64,000 nt of DNA from CBDAPU01 sp965198875. GTDB lineage: Bacteria > Pseudomonadota > Gammaproteobacteria > Eutrophobiales > Eutrophobiaceae. This document shows positions 10,474-19,729 of this stretch, in pieces. Numbering within the stretch: the stretch's first letter is position 1; each line of letters begins with the position of its first letter. Location of the stretch: the NCBI GenBank assembly GCA_965198875.1, contig CBDAPU010000001.1, positions 744,001 through 808,000 of the forward strand, in the 5' to 3' direction. A program made the translations under genes and the position numbers. The notes beneath the pieces are model-generated. The model saw only the letters and a program-made list of their open reading frames with translations, was not told the origin of the DNA and searched no databases.

Positions 10474-11115
10474 CTAATTCGATGTTGTTGCGTTGGCTTT
10501 CAGATCCTGGATCTGCATTGTTATATCCTGAATGAGCCCATTGTATCCTTTTTCTTTCATAACAAAAGCGTATTCAGCCCGTTTCAGGGCGAGATCGTTC
10601 ACGCCATTGGCGATGACGCCGATGATATACCAGGCGCCCTCTTTCTCATGCAACAGATAGTCAAGGGACAGGTGCTCCCGCCCGGGCCGCAGTAGCCGGG
10701 TCTTAACCAGCAGGCGGCCTTTTTTAAGCGGTGTTTGTGAGACCTCCTGAAAACCCTCGCCGTCATAACCACTGAACCGGGCGGCATACGTTGTCACACT
10801 CAAGCGGTTGAACAGGGCGATAAACTCGGATCTTTGCATCTCATCCAGCTCTCTCCAGTAGCGGCTGAGGATGGTCCTGGCGATAAAAGGCGTATCGAAA
10901 CCCTGGGTAATAACGGGCGCTAGTTTATCGTACCTGCCCTGATAGCCTAACTCATCGGCGTTTTGCATCACATCCACAAGTGTTTTGTGTAGCGCCGCCA
11001 CCACCTGCCCGGCCTGTCCATCTCCCACGGGCATGGCGATGTCAGCGGCACACAGGGGCGCGCCAAGTAACAAAACAAGCAGATATGGGTGCTGGAGAGT
11101 GGCTCTTTTTTTCAT
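10474..11115 (-). CDS. hpnM: HpnM/MlaC-like periplasmic lipid-binding protein
   Basis: This 213-residue protein belongs to the MlaC/Ttg2D (Tol_Tol_Ttg2) family. It has an N-terminal signal peptide (hydrophobic core YLLVLLLGAPLCA) and a mature domain with NADELGYQGRYDKLAPVI and SVTTYAARFSGYDG. These resemble the hopanoid-associated HpnM subgroup more than canonical MlaC. HpnM proteins are thought to carry lipids between membranes. The neighbours hpnB and hpnH upstream and an MlaA-type lipoprotein downstream on the same strand support a hopanoid role. No mlaFEDB transporter genes are in the window. Confidence 0.85.
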   Translation of the reverse strand: MKKRATLQHPYLLVLLLGAPLCAADIAMPVGDGQAGQVVAALHKTLVDVMQNADELGYQGRYDKLAPVITQGFDTPFIARTILSRYWRELDEMQRSEFIALFNRLSVTTYAARFSGYDGEGFQEVSQTPLKKGRLLVKTRLLRPGREHLSLDYLLHEKEGAWYIIGVIANGVNDLALKRAEYAFVMKEKGYNGLIQDITMQIQDLKANATTSN

Positions 11116-11218
11116 GTTGTTATCCGATGCGTGGCGCCGTCAGGTCTTATTGGACACGCCCGGTTGCAAAAGTATTCATTTAAGGGAGCGGTTAATTACG
11201 TCAAAGCCTCCTCAGGGA

Positions 11219-12328
11219 TCAGCATAACTTTCGCTCTTTCCAGCTTGCCCCTACACCACGCCAGTACCGCTGCGCCGAGGTCAGGGTCATCAACAGATAC
11301 AAGACCCCGGTGGCGGGTAATGTCAGCGTCCAGAGCGGGTTAAGGGAATAATAACGAACCGTCGGAAAGTAGCTGATCAGCATGAGGGTGAGACTAAACA
11401 GCGCCAAGAGGTTTGTATTCCAATCAGCGATAAAAAGACAGATCACCGGCGAGACAAAGGCGAGGATGAGAAGCGTGCAACACAGGGCCAGCAATCCCGT
11501 TGAATAACGTAACTGGGTAAATGCGGTTCTTGCCACCATCTCCCAGATCCCGCTCAGATCATCATAACGGCGGTGGCTGACGGCGGCATGTGATAGCCCC
11601 ACCCAGGTGCGAAAACCAGCGTTTTTGAATTGTCGTGCAAGGGCACAGTCATCGATGATCTTATCCCTGATGGGAGCGAACCCGCCTGTCTGGATCAGCG
11701 CTTCCCTGCTGAGCAGGATACAACCGCCCGCCGCCGCTGCGATTCGCCTGGATTTTGAATTGGATAAATGAAACGGGTAGAGCAATTTGAAAAAATAAAT
11801 AAACGCAGGCATGAGCATCTTCTCCCAAACTGAGTGCATACGCAAAGCCGCCATCAGTGAGATCAGATGCAGACCCTGTCGCTGCATTTTCTCACGCAGC
11901 GATGCGATGGCGCCCGACTTGAGCTGAATATCGGCGTCAAGCAGCAGAACCTTATCGGTTTTTATCCGCACCAGCCCCTGTTGCAAGGCCCACAATTTAC
12001 CCGTCCACCCGGCTTCAAGGGGCATGCCTTCGATGATGGTGAGGGCCTCGATATTGCCCTCTCTGATCACCGCCCCGGTGGCGTCCGTGGACTGATCATT
12101 GACGAGGATGATCTTGAGGTTTTTTCCCTGGGATGTCAGGGATGCGAGGGTCCCGGCAATGACCTTCGCCTCATTTCTGGCCGGGATCAAAACCGTGACG
12201 TCGGACAGATCAGCGTTCTTGTTGTCCGCCACCTCCAGTTTCTCCCTAATCCGCCAGGGTTGCCAGGGCAGGGCGAGCACAGAGACCCAGATGATGGCCC
12301 CCGGCATGGCAAGCCAGAGCGGCTCCAT
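11219..12328 (-). CDS. hpnB: Hopanoid-associated glycosyltransferase HpnB
   Basis: This 369-residue GT2-family protein resembles HpnB. It has an N-terminal membrane segment (AIIWVSVLALPWQPW), then a GT-A domain with VTVLIPARNEAKVI and a DxD-like LLLDADIQL. C-terminal membrane helices include LLALCCTLLILAFVSPVICL. HpnB proteins are encoded in hopanoid clusters and are presumed to add a sugar to the hopanoid side chain; the donor is not known from the sequence. The start at 12328 is chosen over the longer frame, which would run into hpnH: it leaves a single base between the hpnH stop and the ATG, indicating tight translational coupling. Confidence 0.88.
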   Translation of the reverse strand: MEPLWLAMPGAIIWVSVLALPWQPWRIREKLEVADNKNADLSDVTVLIPARNEAKVIAGTLASLTSQGKNLKIILVNDQSTDATGAVIREGNIEALTIIEGMPLEAGWTGKLWALQQGLVRIKTDKVLLLDADIQLKSGAIASLREKMQRQGLHLISLMAALRMHSVWEKMLMPAFIYFFKLLYPFHLSNSKSRRIAAAAGGCILLSREALIQTGGFAPIRDKIIDDCALARQFKNAGFRTWVGLSHAAVSHRRYDDLSGIWEMVARTAFTQLRYSTGLLALCCTLLILAFVSPVICLFIADWNTNLLALFSLTLMLISYFPTVRYYSLNPLWTLTLPATGVLYLLMTLTSAQRYWRGVGASWKERKLC

Positions 12329-12329
12329 A

Positions 12330-13466
12330 TTAAGCGACTTGTTTGTGATTATTCTCAGTGATGGCGACAGACCCCATCTGTGCCACCCGGCCTGGTTTGG
12401 GGAGCGTTTCATCTTCTTTGTAGCGTATGGGCAATTCCGCCACCATCGGCCCGGCGGTCTTCGGCCCCAAGGCGGCCACCTTGAGCGCCTTGAATGGGTG
12501 TTTGAAGGCGTCATCCACGGCGGAGGCCTCATAACCACTGTGCACCATGCAGTTGGCGCATTTGGGGTTGTTGCCGGTGCCGTATTTATCCCATTGCGTC
12601 TCTTCCATCAACGCCTTAAAACTCGGCGCATAGCCCTCGCCCACCAGTAAATAACAGGGTTTTTGCCAGCCGAAGACATTTCTGGTGGGATTGCCCCAGG
12701 GGGTGCAGGCATATTGTTGATTACCGGCCAGGAAATCAAGGTACAGGGAAGACTGATTAAAGCGCCACTTTTTGCCGTGACCGGCTTTGAAGATGTCGCG
12801 AAAGAGCTGTTTACTCTCTTTGCGTTTGAGGAAGACGTCCTGCCTCGGCGCTCGCTCGTAGCTGTATCCCGGGGAGATGGTGACGCCTTCCACACCAAGC
12901 GCCATAGCCAGATCCATGAACTCGGCCACCTCCTCGGCGGACTCGCCCTGGAATAAGGTGCAATTTATCGTCACCCGAAAACCCTTGCTCCTCGCTTTTT
13001 TGATCACCTCGATACATTTATCGAATACGCCATCTCGACATACCGAGGCGTCATGGCGCGCCTGATTGCCGTCCAGGTGTATGGAAAAAGTCAGGTAAGT
13101 GGAAGGGGTGTAATCACCCATGCGACGCGCCAGCAACAGCGCATTCGTGCACAGGTAGACGAACTTTTTCTTTGCGATATAGCCGGCTACGATTTGTGCC
13201 ATGTCCTTGTGGATCAGTGGCTCCCCCCCGGCGATGGAGACAATCGGTGCGCCACATTCATCAATGGCCTGCATACAATCCTCTACGCTCAGGCGTTTAT
13301 CCAGGATCGCATCCGGGTAGTCTATCTTGCCACAACCTGCACAGGCCAGATTACATCTGAACAGGGGCTCCAGCATCAGCACCAATGGATAGCGCGGCAC
13401 ACCGCGCAGCTTTTGCTCGAGGATATATTTGCCGATCCGGTATTGTTGGATTAATGGGACGCCCAT
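12330..13466 (-). CDS. hpnH: Adenosyl-hopene transferase HpnH (radical SAM)
   Basis: This 378-residue radical SAM enzyme matches HpnH, which attaches an adenosyl group to diploptene in the first step of hopanoid side-chain extension. The [4Fe-4S] motif CNLACAGC (CxxxCxxC) is near residues 38-45. Further landmarks are VSIAGGEPLIHKD (the SAM-binding GGE) and a C-terminal cysteine pair in NPKCANCMVHSGYEASAV. It is the first minus-strand gene of the hpnH-hpnB-hpnM-mlaA-like run and is divergent from dxs, which supplies isoprenoid precursors. Squalene-hopene cyclase is not in the window. Confidence 0.95.
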   Translation of the reverse strand: MGVPLIQQYRIGKYILEQKLRGVPRYPLVLMLEPLFRCNLACAGCGKIDYPDAILDKRLSVEDCMQAIDECGAPIVSIAGGEPLIHKDMAQIVAGYIAKKKFVYLCTNALLLARRMGDYTPSTYLTFSIHLDGNQARHDASVCRDGVFDKCIEVIKKARSKGFRVTINCTLFQGESAEEVAEFMDLAMALGVEGVTISPGYSYERAPRQDVFLKRKESKQLFRDIFKAGHGKKWRFNQSSLYLDFLAGNQQYACTPWGNPTRNVFGWQKPCYLLVGEGYAPSFKALMEETQWDKYGTGNNPKCANCMVHSGYEASAVDDAFKHPFKALKVAALGPKTAGPMVAELPIRYKEDETLPKPGRVAQMGSVAITENNHKQVA

Positions 13467-13516
13467 CAGATCACTCCATAATTATGAGATGACGAGATTG
13501 AAGATTCAGTATGCTA

Positions 13517-13534
13517 AACCGCTAAAAGGCGGTT
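13517..13534. other. Small inverted repeat between hpnH and dxs
   Basis: AACCGC and GCGGTT are separated by 6 bases in the 230 bp divergent intergenic region between hpnH (minus) and dxs (plus). No T-run follows on either strand, so it is not a clear terminator. It could be an operator, but there is no direct support for that. Confidence 0.25.
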
Positions 13535-13696
13535 AGAGACTGGCAAGGTACAGGATGAGGGTATAAAAGTACAGTGCTCATCGGCATCTTGCCTGCGACT
13601 GGCATGTTGTTTAAGTGCAAATAATAACATGCGATCATCTTGCAAGCTGATATAAGCCTATTCATAATGCGGTGTTCTTAAATTTTAAGAAAACCC

Positions 13697-15640
13697 ATGT
13701 CCGAGCAAAGTCATACGCCCATACTGGACGCCATTAACTCGCCCGCTGATCTAAGACGTCTTCCCGAGACCGAGCTTGAGCCCCTGGCAAAGGAGATCCG
13801 CGCTGTGCTGTTACATTGGGCCAGCAAAAACAGCGGTCATTTTGCCGCCAGTCTCGGCGCCGTGGAGCTGACCATCGCCCTGCATTATATCTTTAACACG
13901 CCAGAGGACCGGCTGGTATGGGACGTGGGACACCAGGCCTATGGTCACAAGATCCTCACCGGGCGCCGGGATAAATTACACACCATCCGAAAACGCCAAG
14001 GTCTTGCGCCTTTTCCAAAGCGTGATGAGAGCGAATACGACGCCTTTGGGGTGGGTCATTCCAGCACCTCGATCAGCGCGGCTTTGGGTATGGCCCTTGC
14101 CGCAAGACATACCGGTGTTGCGCGCAAGTCGGTGGCCATTATCGGTGATGGCGGTATGACCGCCGGTATGGCCTTCGAAGCGCTCAACCATGCCGGCGAT
14201 ACCGGCGCTGATTTGCTGGTGATATTAAATGACAACAACATGTCCATCTCACCCAATGTGGGCGCATTGTCTAACCGCTTTGCACAGATCCTGTCGGGGA
14301 AGCTGTACACCACGGCCAGGGCGAAAGGCAAGAAAGTCTTATCCAGGATGCCGCCCGTGTGGGAGATAGCCAAACGTGCAGAAGAGCACATAAAAGGCTT
14401 GATCGTCCCCGGTGTGTTGTTTGAGGAGTTTGGTTTTAACTACATCGGCCCCATCGACGGTCACCATCTGCCGGCCCTGCTTGAAACCATAGGCAATATC
14501 GCGCAACTCAAGGGGCCGCAGTTTCTGCATGTGATCACCAAAAAAGGCAAGGGGTATGCGCCGGCCGAGGCGGATCCGGTGAAATACCATGCCATCAGCA
14601 AGCCCTTTGATCCCAAGACGGGCATGCCCTCATCCTCTGCGGGCTCTCAACCCACATACAGCCAGGTGTTTGGCGATTGGGTTTGTGATATGGCGGCGAA
14701 GGACCCGCGTCTGGTCGCCATCACCCCGGCAATGCGTGAGGGCTCTGGTCTGGTGCGGTTTGCACAGGAATACCCAGAGCGGTATTTTGATGTGGCCATC
14801 GCTGAACAACACAGCGTTACCGTTGCCGCCGGTATGGCATGTGATGGCTTAAAACCGGTGGTGGCCATTTATTCAACCTTTCTGCAACGTGCCTACGATC
14901 AACTGATACACGATGTGGTGAACCAGGGCCTGCCGGTGTTATTTGCGATTGATCGCGCCGGTCTGGTGGGGGCCGATGGCCCTACCCACAACGGCGCTTA
15001 TGATTTCAGTTTTCTGCGGTGTCTGCCGGGCATGGTGATCATGGCCCCGGCAGATGAGAATGAATGCAGGCAGATGTTGTATACCGGGTTCTCACTGCAG
15101 CAACCGGCGGCGGTGCGCTACCCGCGGGGAGGGGGGCCGGGGGTGGCGGTTCAGGGGCAGATGACGGCCATCCCGGTGGGTAGCGCAGTGGTGCGCCGCC
15201 GGGGTAGACAGATCGCCATATTGGCCTTCGGCACGGTGTTACAACAGGCCCTTGAGGTGGGTGAAGCGCTTAACGCCACGGTGGTGAACATGCGTTTTGT
15301 GAAGCCCCTGGATGAGGCGTTGATCCTGCAACTGGCGGAAGATCATGCACTCATGGTGACGGTCGAGGAGAACGTCATTCAGGGCGGTGCTGGAAGCGCC
15401 GTCAGTGAATATCTGGGCGCCCGGGGGATCTCACAATGTATTATCCATTACGGCCTGCCCGACAGGCTGGTGCAGCATGGCTCCCAAGAGGATATGCGAG
15501 ATGACGCCAGGCTGACGAAAGCCGGGCTGTTAGCGTTTATTCAACATCACGCGGGCAATCCAAAACCGGTCGGCAGGGCCCGGCCCAGGGACTTCTCCGG
15601 CGCCATCGCTGCCAAAGTGCAAGGCAGTCGGTTAAATTAA
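13697..15640 (+). CDS. dxs: 1-deoxy-D-xylulose-5-phosphate synthase
   Basis: The 647-residue protein is DXS, which condenses pyruvate and glyceraldehyde-3-phosphate with thiamine diphosphate in the first step of the MEP isoprenoid pathway. The TPP-binding motif is [19 protein letters not shown]...NDNNMS (about residues 151-182). Other family landmarks are [12 protein letters not shown] and [17 protein letters not shown], and the C-terminal transketolase domain has [11 protein letters not shown]. It faces away from hpnH, and its placement next to hopanoid genes suggests precursor supply for triterpenoids. The C-terminus ([18 protein letters not shown]) extends slightly past the usual end. Confidence 0.97.
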   Translation: MSEQSHTPILDAINSPADLRRLPETELEPLAKEIRAVLLHWASKNSGHFAASLGAVELTIALHYIFNTPEDRLVWDVGHQAYGHKILTGRRDKLHTIRKRQGLAPFPKRDESEYDAFGVGHSSTSISAALGMALAARHTGVARKSVAIIGDGGMTAGMAFEALNHAGDTGADLLVILNDNNMSISPNVGALSNRFAQILSGKLYTTARAKGKKVLSRMPPVWEIAKRAEEHIKGLIVPGVLFEEFGFNYIGPIDGHHLPALLETIGNIAQLKGPQFLHVITKKGKGYAPAEADPVKYHAISKPFDPKTGMPSSSAGSQPTYSQVFGDWVCDMAAKDPRLVAITPAMREGSGLVRFAQEYPERYFDVAIAEQHSVTVAAGMACDGLKPVVAIYSTFLQRAYDQLIHDVVNQGLPVLFAIDRAGLVGADGPTHNGAYDFSFLRCLPGMVIMAPADENECRQMLYTGFSLQQPAAVRYPRGGGPGVAVQGQMTAIPVGSAVVRRRGRQIAILAFGTVLQQALEVGEALNATVVNMRFVKPLDEALILQLAEDHALMVTVEENVIQGGAGSAVSEYLGARGISQCIIHYGLPDRLVQHGSQEDMRDDARLTKAGLLAFIQHHAGNPKPVGRARPRDFSGAIAAKVQGSRLN

Positions 15641-15772
15641 CGCTCGCCGCTAACAATGCTTTTTTACTCACCCTCTAGCCTGGCCGTTCAACATCGCACC
15701 CGGGGATGTTATCTCCGTGCGCTATTCTCCTGCTCCCAAAGCTATGTTCAGGGTTGCCCTCGTCCGCTCCCA

Positions 15773-16352
15773 TCACCAGTTGAAATGTGACGTTAGCCGT
15801 TGTAGTACCTCTTCTGGCGCCATGCTGGGTCGGGGTATCGTTTTAAGGTGGGCGAAACGGGCGCCGTGTATGCCCTGCCCGGCAAATAATTCAGCGATGA
15901 CTTCCAGCCCGTTTCCGCTGATTGACAATCCATAACCACAGGCTGTGGCGATATCTGCAAAATTGACGTTGCCTGCGCGCCCGTTGACTCATGCACACCG
16001 TTATCCAGCAAAATATGAAACAGGTTGTCCCTGCCATAACTGCCTATGGTGGCCATATCGCCCATTCTCATGAGGGCGGCGCAGTGCAAGCCAAGAGCAC
16101 TGCCTTTTTTATAGCGCTCGTTGATGAGCAATTCAACAGGGGCCTCAGAGGGTATATTGCTCAGGGCTTTTTCAATTTTATCGTGGCGATATCCACCTAT
16201 GATAATAATTTTTCTATGCGATGTGCATTGAGTAGCTCGATATGGCGTTCCCGTAATGATTTGCCGTTAAAGCGTAGCAGGCACTTAGGTCCGCCGGCAG
16301 ATGCGCGCCCGAGTCGTTGCCCTGTGCCAGCGGCGAGGATGGTGGCTTTCAT
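15773..16352 (-). pseudogene. Chimeric remnant: sugar/choline-type nucleotidyltransferase N-terminus fused to phosphonopyruvate decarboxylase C-terminus
   Basis: From an ATG at 16352 the minus strand reads MKATILAAGTGQRLG and GGPKCLLRFNGKSL, a nucleotidyltransferase start like PntC/LicC cytidylyltransferases. After GAAAAA (near 16211) the frame hits a stop; adding one A restores IIIIGGYRHDKIEKA and NERYKKGSALGLHCA. The text then switches directly to ALMRMGDMATIGSYG and HILLDNGVHESTGAQAT, which is the C-terminal TPP domain of phosphonopyruvate decarboxylase. A second frame change near 15975 leads to VNFADIATACGYG and, at the end, RPSMAPEEVLQRLTSHFNW. Both activities belong to phosphonate biosynthesis and tailoring. 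The simplest reading is a large internal deletion between neighbouring genes followed by indels. The family assignments are by recognition and unverified. Confidence 0.75.
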
Positions 16353-16651
16353 GAGCTCTCTTTGATGTCTTTAGGGCAGCGAGGTGTTGACCCGGCACAT
16401 GAACGGCGCCCGGGTTAGTGCGGTTTTCGTGGGCGCCGCTCTCAGGTTTAATGAATATGGGCTATCATGCAATGAGTTGGTGCAGTAACATCAACGGCTG
16501 ATCCTATCACCATCACCTTGCCGGGGGTTGACCCAATATGCCTGATCAGGGATATGAGCGCCACAGGCCATGATCGGCAAAGCCGGTTTGAGGCAGTCAT
16601 GATGTGGTGATGATCATAATGATAAAAAAACCATAGCCCATAGGCCTCGCC
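16353..16651. other. Intergenic stretch with 8-bp inverted repeat
   Basis: No gene is visible between the phosphonate-pathway remnant and the first kinase. The only structure noticed is CGGCGCCC at 16404-16411 facing GGGCGCCG at 16431-16438, a perfect 8-base inverted repeat with a 19-base loop. It lacks a T-tract. The kinase promoter presumably lies here but no convincing box was found. Confidence 0.4.
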
Positions 16652-17950
16652 ATGCCGAGATCACTGCCGGAGAAAATTGGAAAATATGAGATCCAAAAGC
16701 AAGTGGGGCGGGGCAGCATGGGCGCCGTTTATCAGGCCTATGATCCCTTCACCAATGGTCTTGTTGCGGTAAAAGTGGCGTTGGCCGACTCACTGAAAAA
16801 CGGCGAATCCGGCGCCAGATACCGCAAGATGTTCTTCAATGAGGCGCACACCGCCGGCATGTTGCGCCACCCGAACATACTGGAGATCTTCGATGCCGGT
16901 ATGGATGGAGAGCAATGTTACATCGTCATGGAGCTGGTCGAGGGCGCCGATACATTAAAGCGCTATTGCAAGGCGGACAACCTGCTGCCCATTGATGAGG
17001 TGGTGAAAATCATCTTCAAGTGTGCAAAAGCGCTGGATTATGCCCATCGGCAAGGGATCATGCACAGAGATATCAAACCCACCAATATCCTGTTGACCCG
17101 GGAGGGTGATGTAAAAATTGGTGATTTCAGTATTGCCCATTTGATCTCCTCAGACACCACAAACACCCTGCCCATGGGGTTTGTCGGCTCCCCCAGATAC
17201 ATGTCGCCGGAGCAGGTTCAGGAAGACAGCATCTCTCACCAGACCGATCTGTTTTCACTGGGGATCGTCATGTATGAGATGTTGACGGGCAAGCATCCTT
17301 TTATCAGTGACAGTTTCTCAAGGCTCATCCATAAAATTATCAATGAACAACAACCCCCTTTAAGAACCTACCGGCATGACGTCCCTGAGATCCTGGAGAA
17401 GATCGCCCATCATGCACTGCAGAAAAGCCAGGAGAGGCGATACAAAATGGGCCTGAACATGGCGGCGGACTTGAGCCTTGCCTTCGCTCATCTGGAAGGG
17501 CCTGAGGCGGATCTCGATGAGCAGGAGAAGTTTAATGCGGTTCAGGTCCTGGATTTTTTCCGTGAGTTCTCCGTTGCCGAGATTTGGGAGATCCTGAACG
17601 CCTGTGTTTGGCAAACATTTGCCCCGGATGAGGCGATCATCACGGAGGGGGAGCTGGATGACGCCGTCTTTATACTGGCGTCAGGCGCTGTTGTGGTCAA
17701 AAAGGGGGGCCAAGTCATCGATCAATTAGTGAGAGGCGACTGTTTTGGCGAGATGGGCTATCTGTCGAAGACAGGACGCACAGCCACCATCATCGCAAAG
17801 GAGCATGTGCGGCTGATAAAACTGAGCGCCGCCTTTATCGAGCAGGCCTCAGCAGAATGCCAGCTACATTTTAGTCGGGCTTTTTTGCAGACATTGATCA
17901 GGCGGTTGTCGGCGACGACCACCCTGTTCGTTTCAAGCCAGGCAGGTTAG
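16652..17950 (+). CDS. Serine/threonine protein kinase with C-terminal cyclic-nucleotide-binding domain (copy 1)
   Basis: This 432-residue protein has a Hanks-type kinase domain (about 12-280) and a cNMP-binding domain (about 300-415), with no membrane helix, so it should be cytoplasmic. Kinase landmarks are the loop GRGSMGAVY (19-27), Lys41 in VAVKVA, Glu64 in FFNEAH, HRDIKPTN (138-145) and SPEQ in the activation segment. The metal-binding DFG motif is DFS (158-160). The nucleotide-binding cassette is FGEMGYLSKTGRTATI (365-380) with the phosphate-contacting Arg376. The architecture suggests kinase output gated by cAMP or cGMP, which is an inference. It aligns without gaps with the protein at 19730-21022 and overlaps the convergent pgi stop by 4 bases. 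Confidence 0.9.
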   Translation: MPRSLPEKIGKYEIQKQVGRGSMGAVYQAYDPFTNGLVAVKVALADSLKNGESGARYRKMFFNEAHTAGMLRHPNILEIFDAGMDGEQCYIVMELVEGADTLKRYCKADNLLPIDEVVKIIFKCAKALDYAHRQGIMHRDIKPTNILLTREGDVKIGDFSIAHLISSDTTNTLPMGFVGSPRYMSPEQVQEDSISHQTDLFSLGIVMYEMLTGKHPFISDSFSRLIHKIINEQQPPLRTYRHDVPEILEKIAHHALQKSQERRYKMGLNMAADLSLAFAHLEGPEADLDEQEKFNAVQVLDFFREFSVAEIWEILNACVWQTFAPDEAIITEGELDDAVFILASGAVVVKKGGQVIDQLVRGDCFGEMGYLSKTGRTATIIAKEHVRLIKLSAAFIEQASAECQLHFSRAFLQTLIRRLSATTTLFVSSQAG

Positions 17951-19536
17951 CCCTTCATTGAAAGGTATTTTCTCATCAGGAATTCGGTGGAGGGATCATG
18001 GGATCCGGTTACCTCATGACTGCCCAGCTCTTCCAGGATCTGCGCTGTAAGCGCTTTTCCAAGCTCCACACCCCACTGATCGAAGGGGTTGATCCCCCAA
18101 ATGCTCGCCTCAACAAAGGTTTTATGCTCATAAATAGCCAGCAACATCCCCAGGGTATAGGGATCCAGCCGCTCATACAAGAATGTGGTGCTCGGCCTGC
18201 CGCCTGCAAAATGTCGATGTGGCTCGGCGAGGTTGGTCACGCCCCGTAACAGGGCCTCACCCTGGGCGATGCAGTTCGCCACTAACATTTGATGGCGGGC
18301 GTCATCGTATCGGCAATGCAATGGCAGCAGGAAATCAATGGATGATTGATGTGTGCCCTGGTGCAAAAACTGAAAGAAGGCATGCTGTGCATTGCTGCCT
18401 GTCCCCCCCCAGATCACCGGGGATGTATCTACCCCGGATTGCTCGCCATCGGCCGTGACCGACTTGCCGTTACTTTCCATGACTAACTGGCATAAATAGG
18501 CGGGCAGTTTTTGCAGGCGGTGATCGTACGGGATGATGGCGTGTGTCTTCATCCCCAGAAAATTATTGTTCCAGATCCCGAGCAGGCCGAGGATCACCGG
18601 GATATTGCGGTTTAATGCCGTGGACTGAAAATGCCGATCCACTGTGTGTGCGCCTGCCAGGAAGCGTTTGAAATGAGCCTCGCCTATGCTGGCGGCAATG
18701 ATCAATCCCATAGAAGACCAAACAGAGTAACGGCCACCCACCCAGTCCCATATGCGGTAACAATACCCCTCATCCACACCAAACTGGCGAGCGGCGGCGA
18801 CATTCTCCGAGACCGTGATGAAATGTTTGCGAATATCGCAACAACCCTTCTCTTCTAACCACTCCTTCGCCCGATTGGCGTTGCTCAATGTCTCCTGCGT
18901 CGTGAACGATTTCGAAGCGACCACAAACAACGTGGCCTCAGGGTTCGAGCGTTGCAGCACCTGTTCCATTTCAAACGGATCGATATTAGCGATAAAGTCC
19001 ATCTCCAACGGCGCATCGTGAAACTCGGATAAGGCCTCCACCACCAGGCGCGGCCCCAGATCAGAGCCGCCGATACCGATGTTGATCATTTTGCCAATGG
19101 GTTTGCCGTTAGCGCCCTTAACAGCCCCGTTACGCAGATGATGAACAAACTGATATAACCGCTTCAGCTCCTTGTGGATGGGCGTGGCCAATGCCGGCGC
19201 CGCTGCAAACAGCGATGAATGCCGAGGCGCTCGCAGTAGCATATGAAGCGCGGCGCGATTCTCCGTGATGTTGACCGCCTCCCCCTGAAACAGTCGGTTC
19301 CGTTTCTCATCTAACCGGCATTCATCGGCCAGGGCGAGCAGTAATGATACGGTCTCTTCGGTGACAGGGTTTTTGGATATGTCAATCGTTATCCCTTCCA
19401 GCGCCAGCGACAACCTCTCTGGGCGATCGGTTTCCTGTGAGATGAGCTCACTTAAATGCAAAGCGCCGATCATCTCCCGATGCCTGGCCAGTCGCCGCCA
19501 GGCGTTGGTTTTATCCGCTCTATCCGCTGCGTGCAT
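17947..19536 (-). CDS. pgi: Glucose-6-phosphate isomerase
   Basis: The 529-residue protein is phosphoglucose isomerase, the cytoplasmic enzyme interconverting glucose-6-phosphate and fructose-6-phosphate. Family signatures are IGIGGSDLGPRLVVEAL, DFIANIDPFEM and SKSFTTQETLSNA, followed by GGRYSVWSSMGL and the C-terminal EASIWGINPFDQWGVELGK. It sits tail to tail with the first kinase (4-base overlap of stops) and is divergent from the second, separated by 193 bases. This kinase-pgi-kinase layout suggests an inversion or a duplication around pgi, although a regulatory link is only speculation. Confidence 0.97.
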   Translation of the reverse strand: MHAADRADKTNAWRRLARHREMIGALHLSELISQETDRPERLSLALEGITIDISKNPVTEETVSLLLALADECRLDEKRNRLFQGEAVNITENRAALHMLLRAPRHSSLFAAAPALATPIHKELKRLYQFVHHLRNGAVKGANGKPIGKMINIGIGGSDLGPRLVVEALSEFHDAPLEMDFIANIDPFEMEQVLQRSNPEATLFVVASKSFTTQETLSNANRAKEWLEEKGCCDIRKHFITVSENVAAARQFGVDEGYCYRIWDWVGGRYSVWSSMGLIIAASIGEAHFKRFLAGAHTVDRHFQSTALNRNIPVILGLLGIWNNNFLGMKTHAIIPYDHRLQKLPAYLCQLVMESNGKSVTADGEQSGVDTSPVIWGGTGSNAQHAFFQFLHQGTHQSSIDFLLPLHCRYDDARHQMLVANCIAQGEALLRGVTNLAEPHRHFAGGRPSTTFLYERLDPYTLGMLLAIYEHKTFVEASIWGINPFDQWGVELGKALTAQILEELGSHEVTGSHDPSTEFLMRKYLSMKG

Positions 19537-19729
19537 GAGCGCTATTTCTACACCGGTTCCCGGTGCATTTCCCCGTTACACTGCATCTCACTTGTCCTTA
19601 TTTTAAGGCGTATCCGCCTGTCAATACCCGACCCGGGCATTTAAGATAGTATCCAGCCATTGCAGATCCGTTTTCGGTAACAAACAGCATAGCGCTAACA
19701 TATAAAGAAGTCAGTCCAATAGCAAGATC

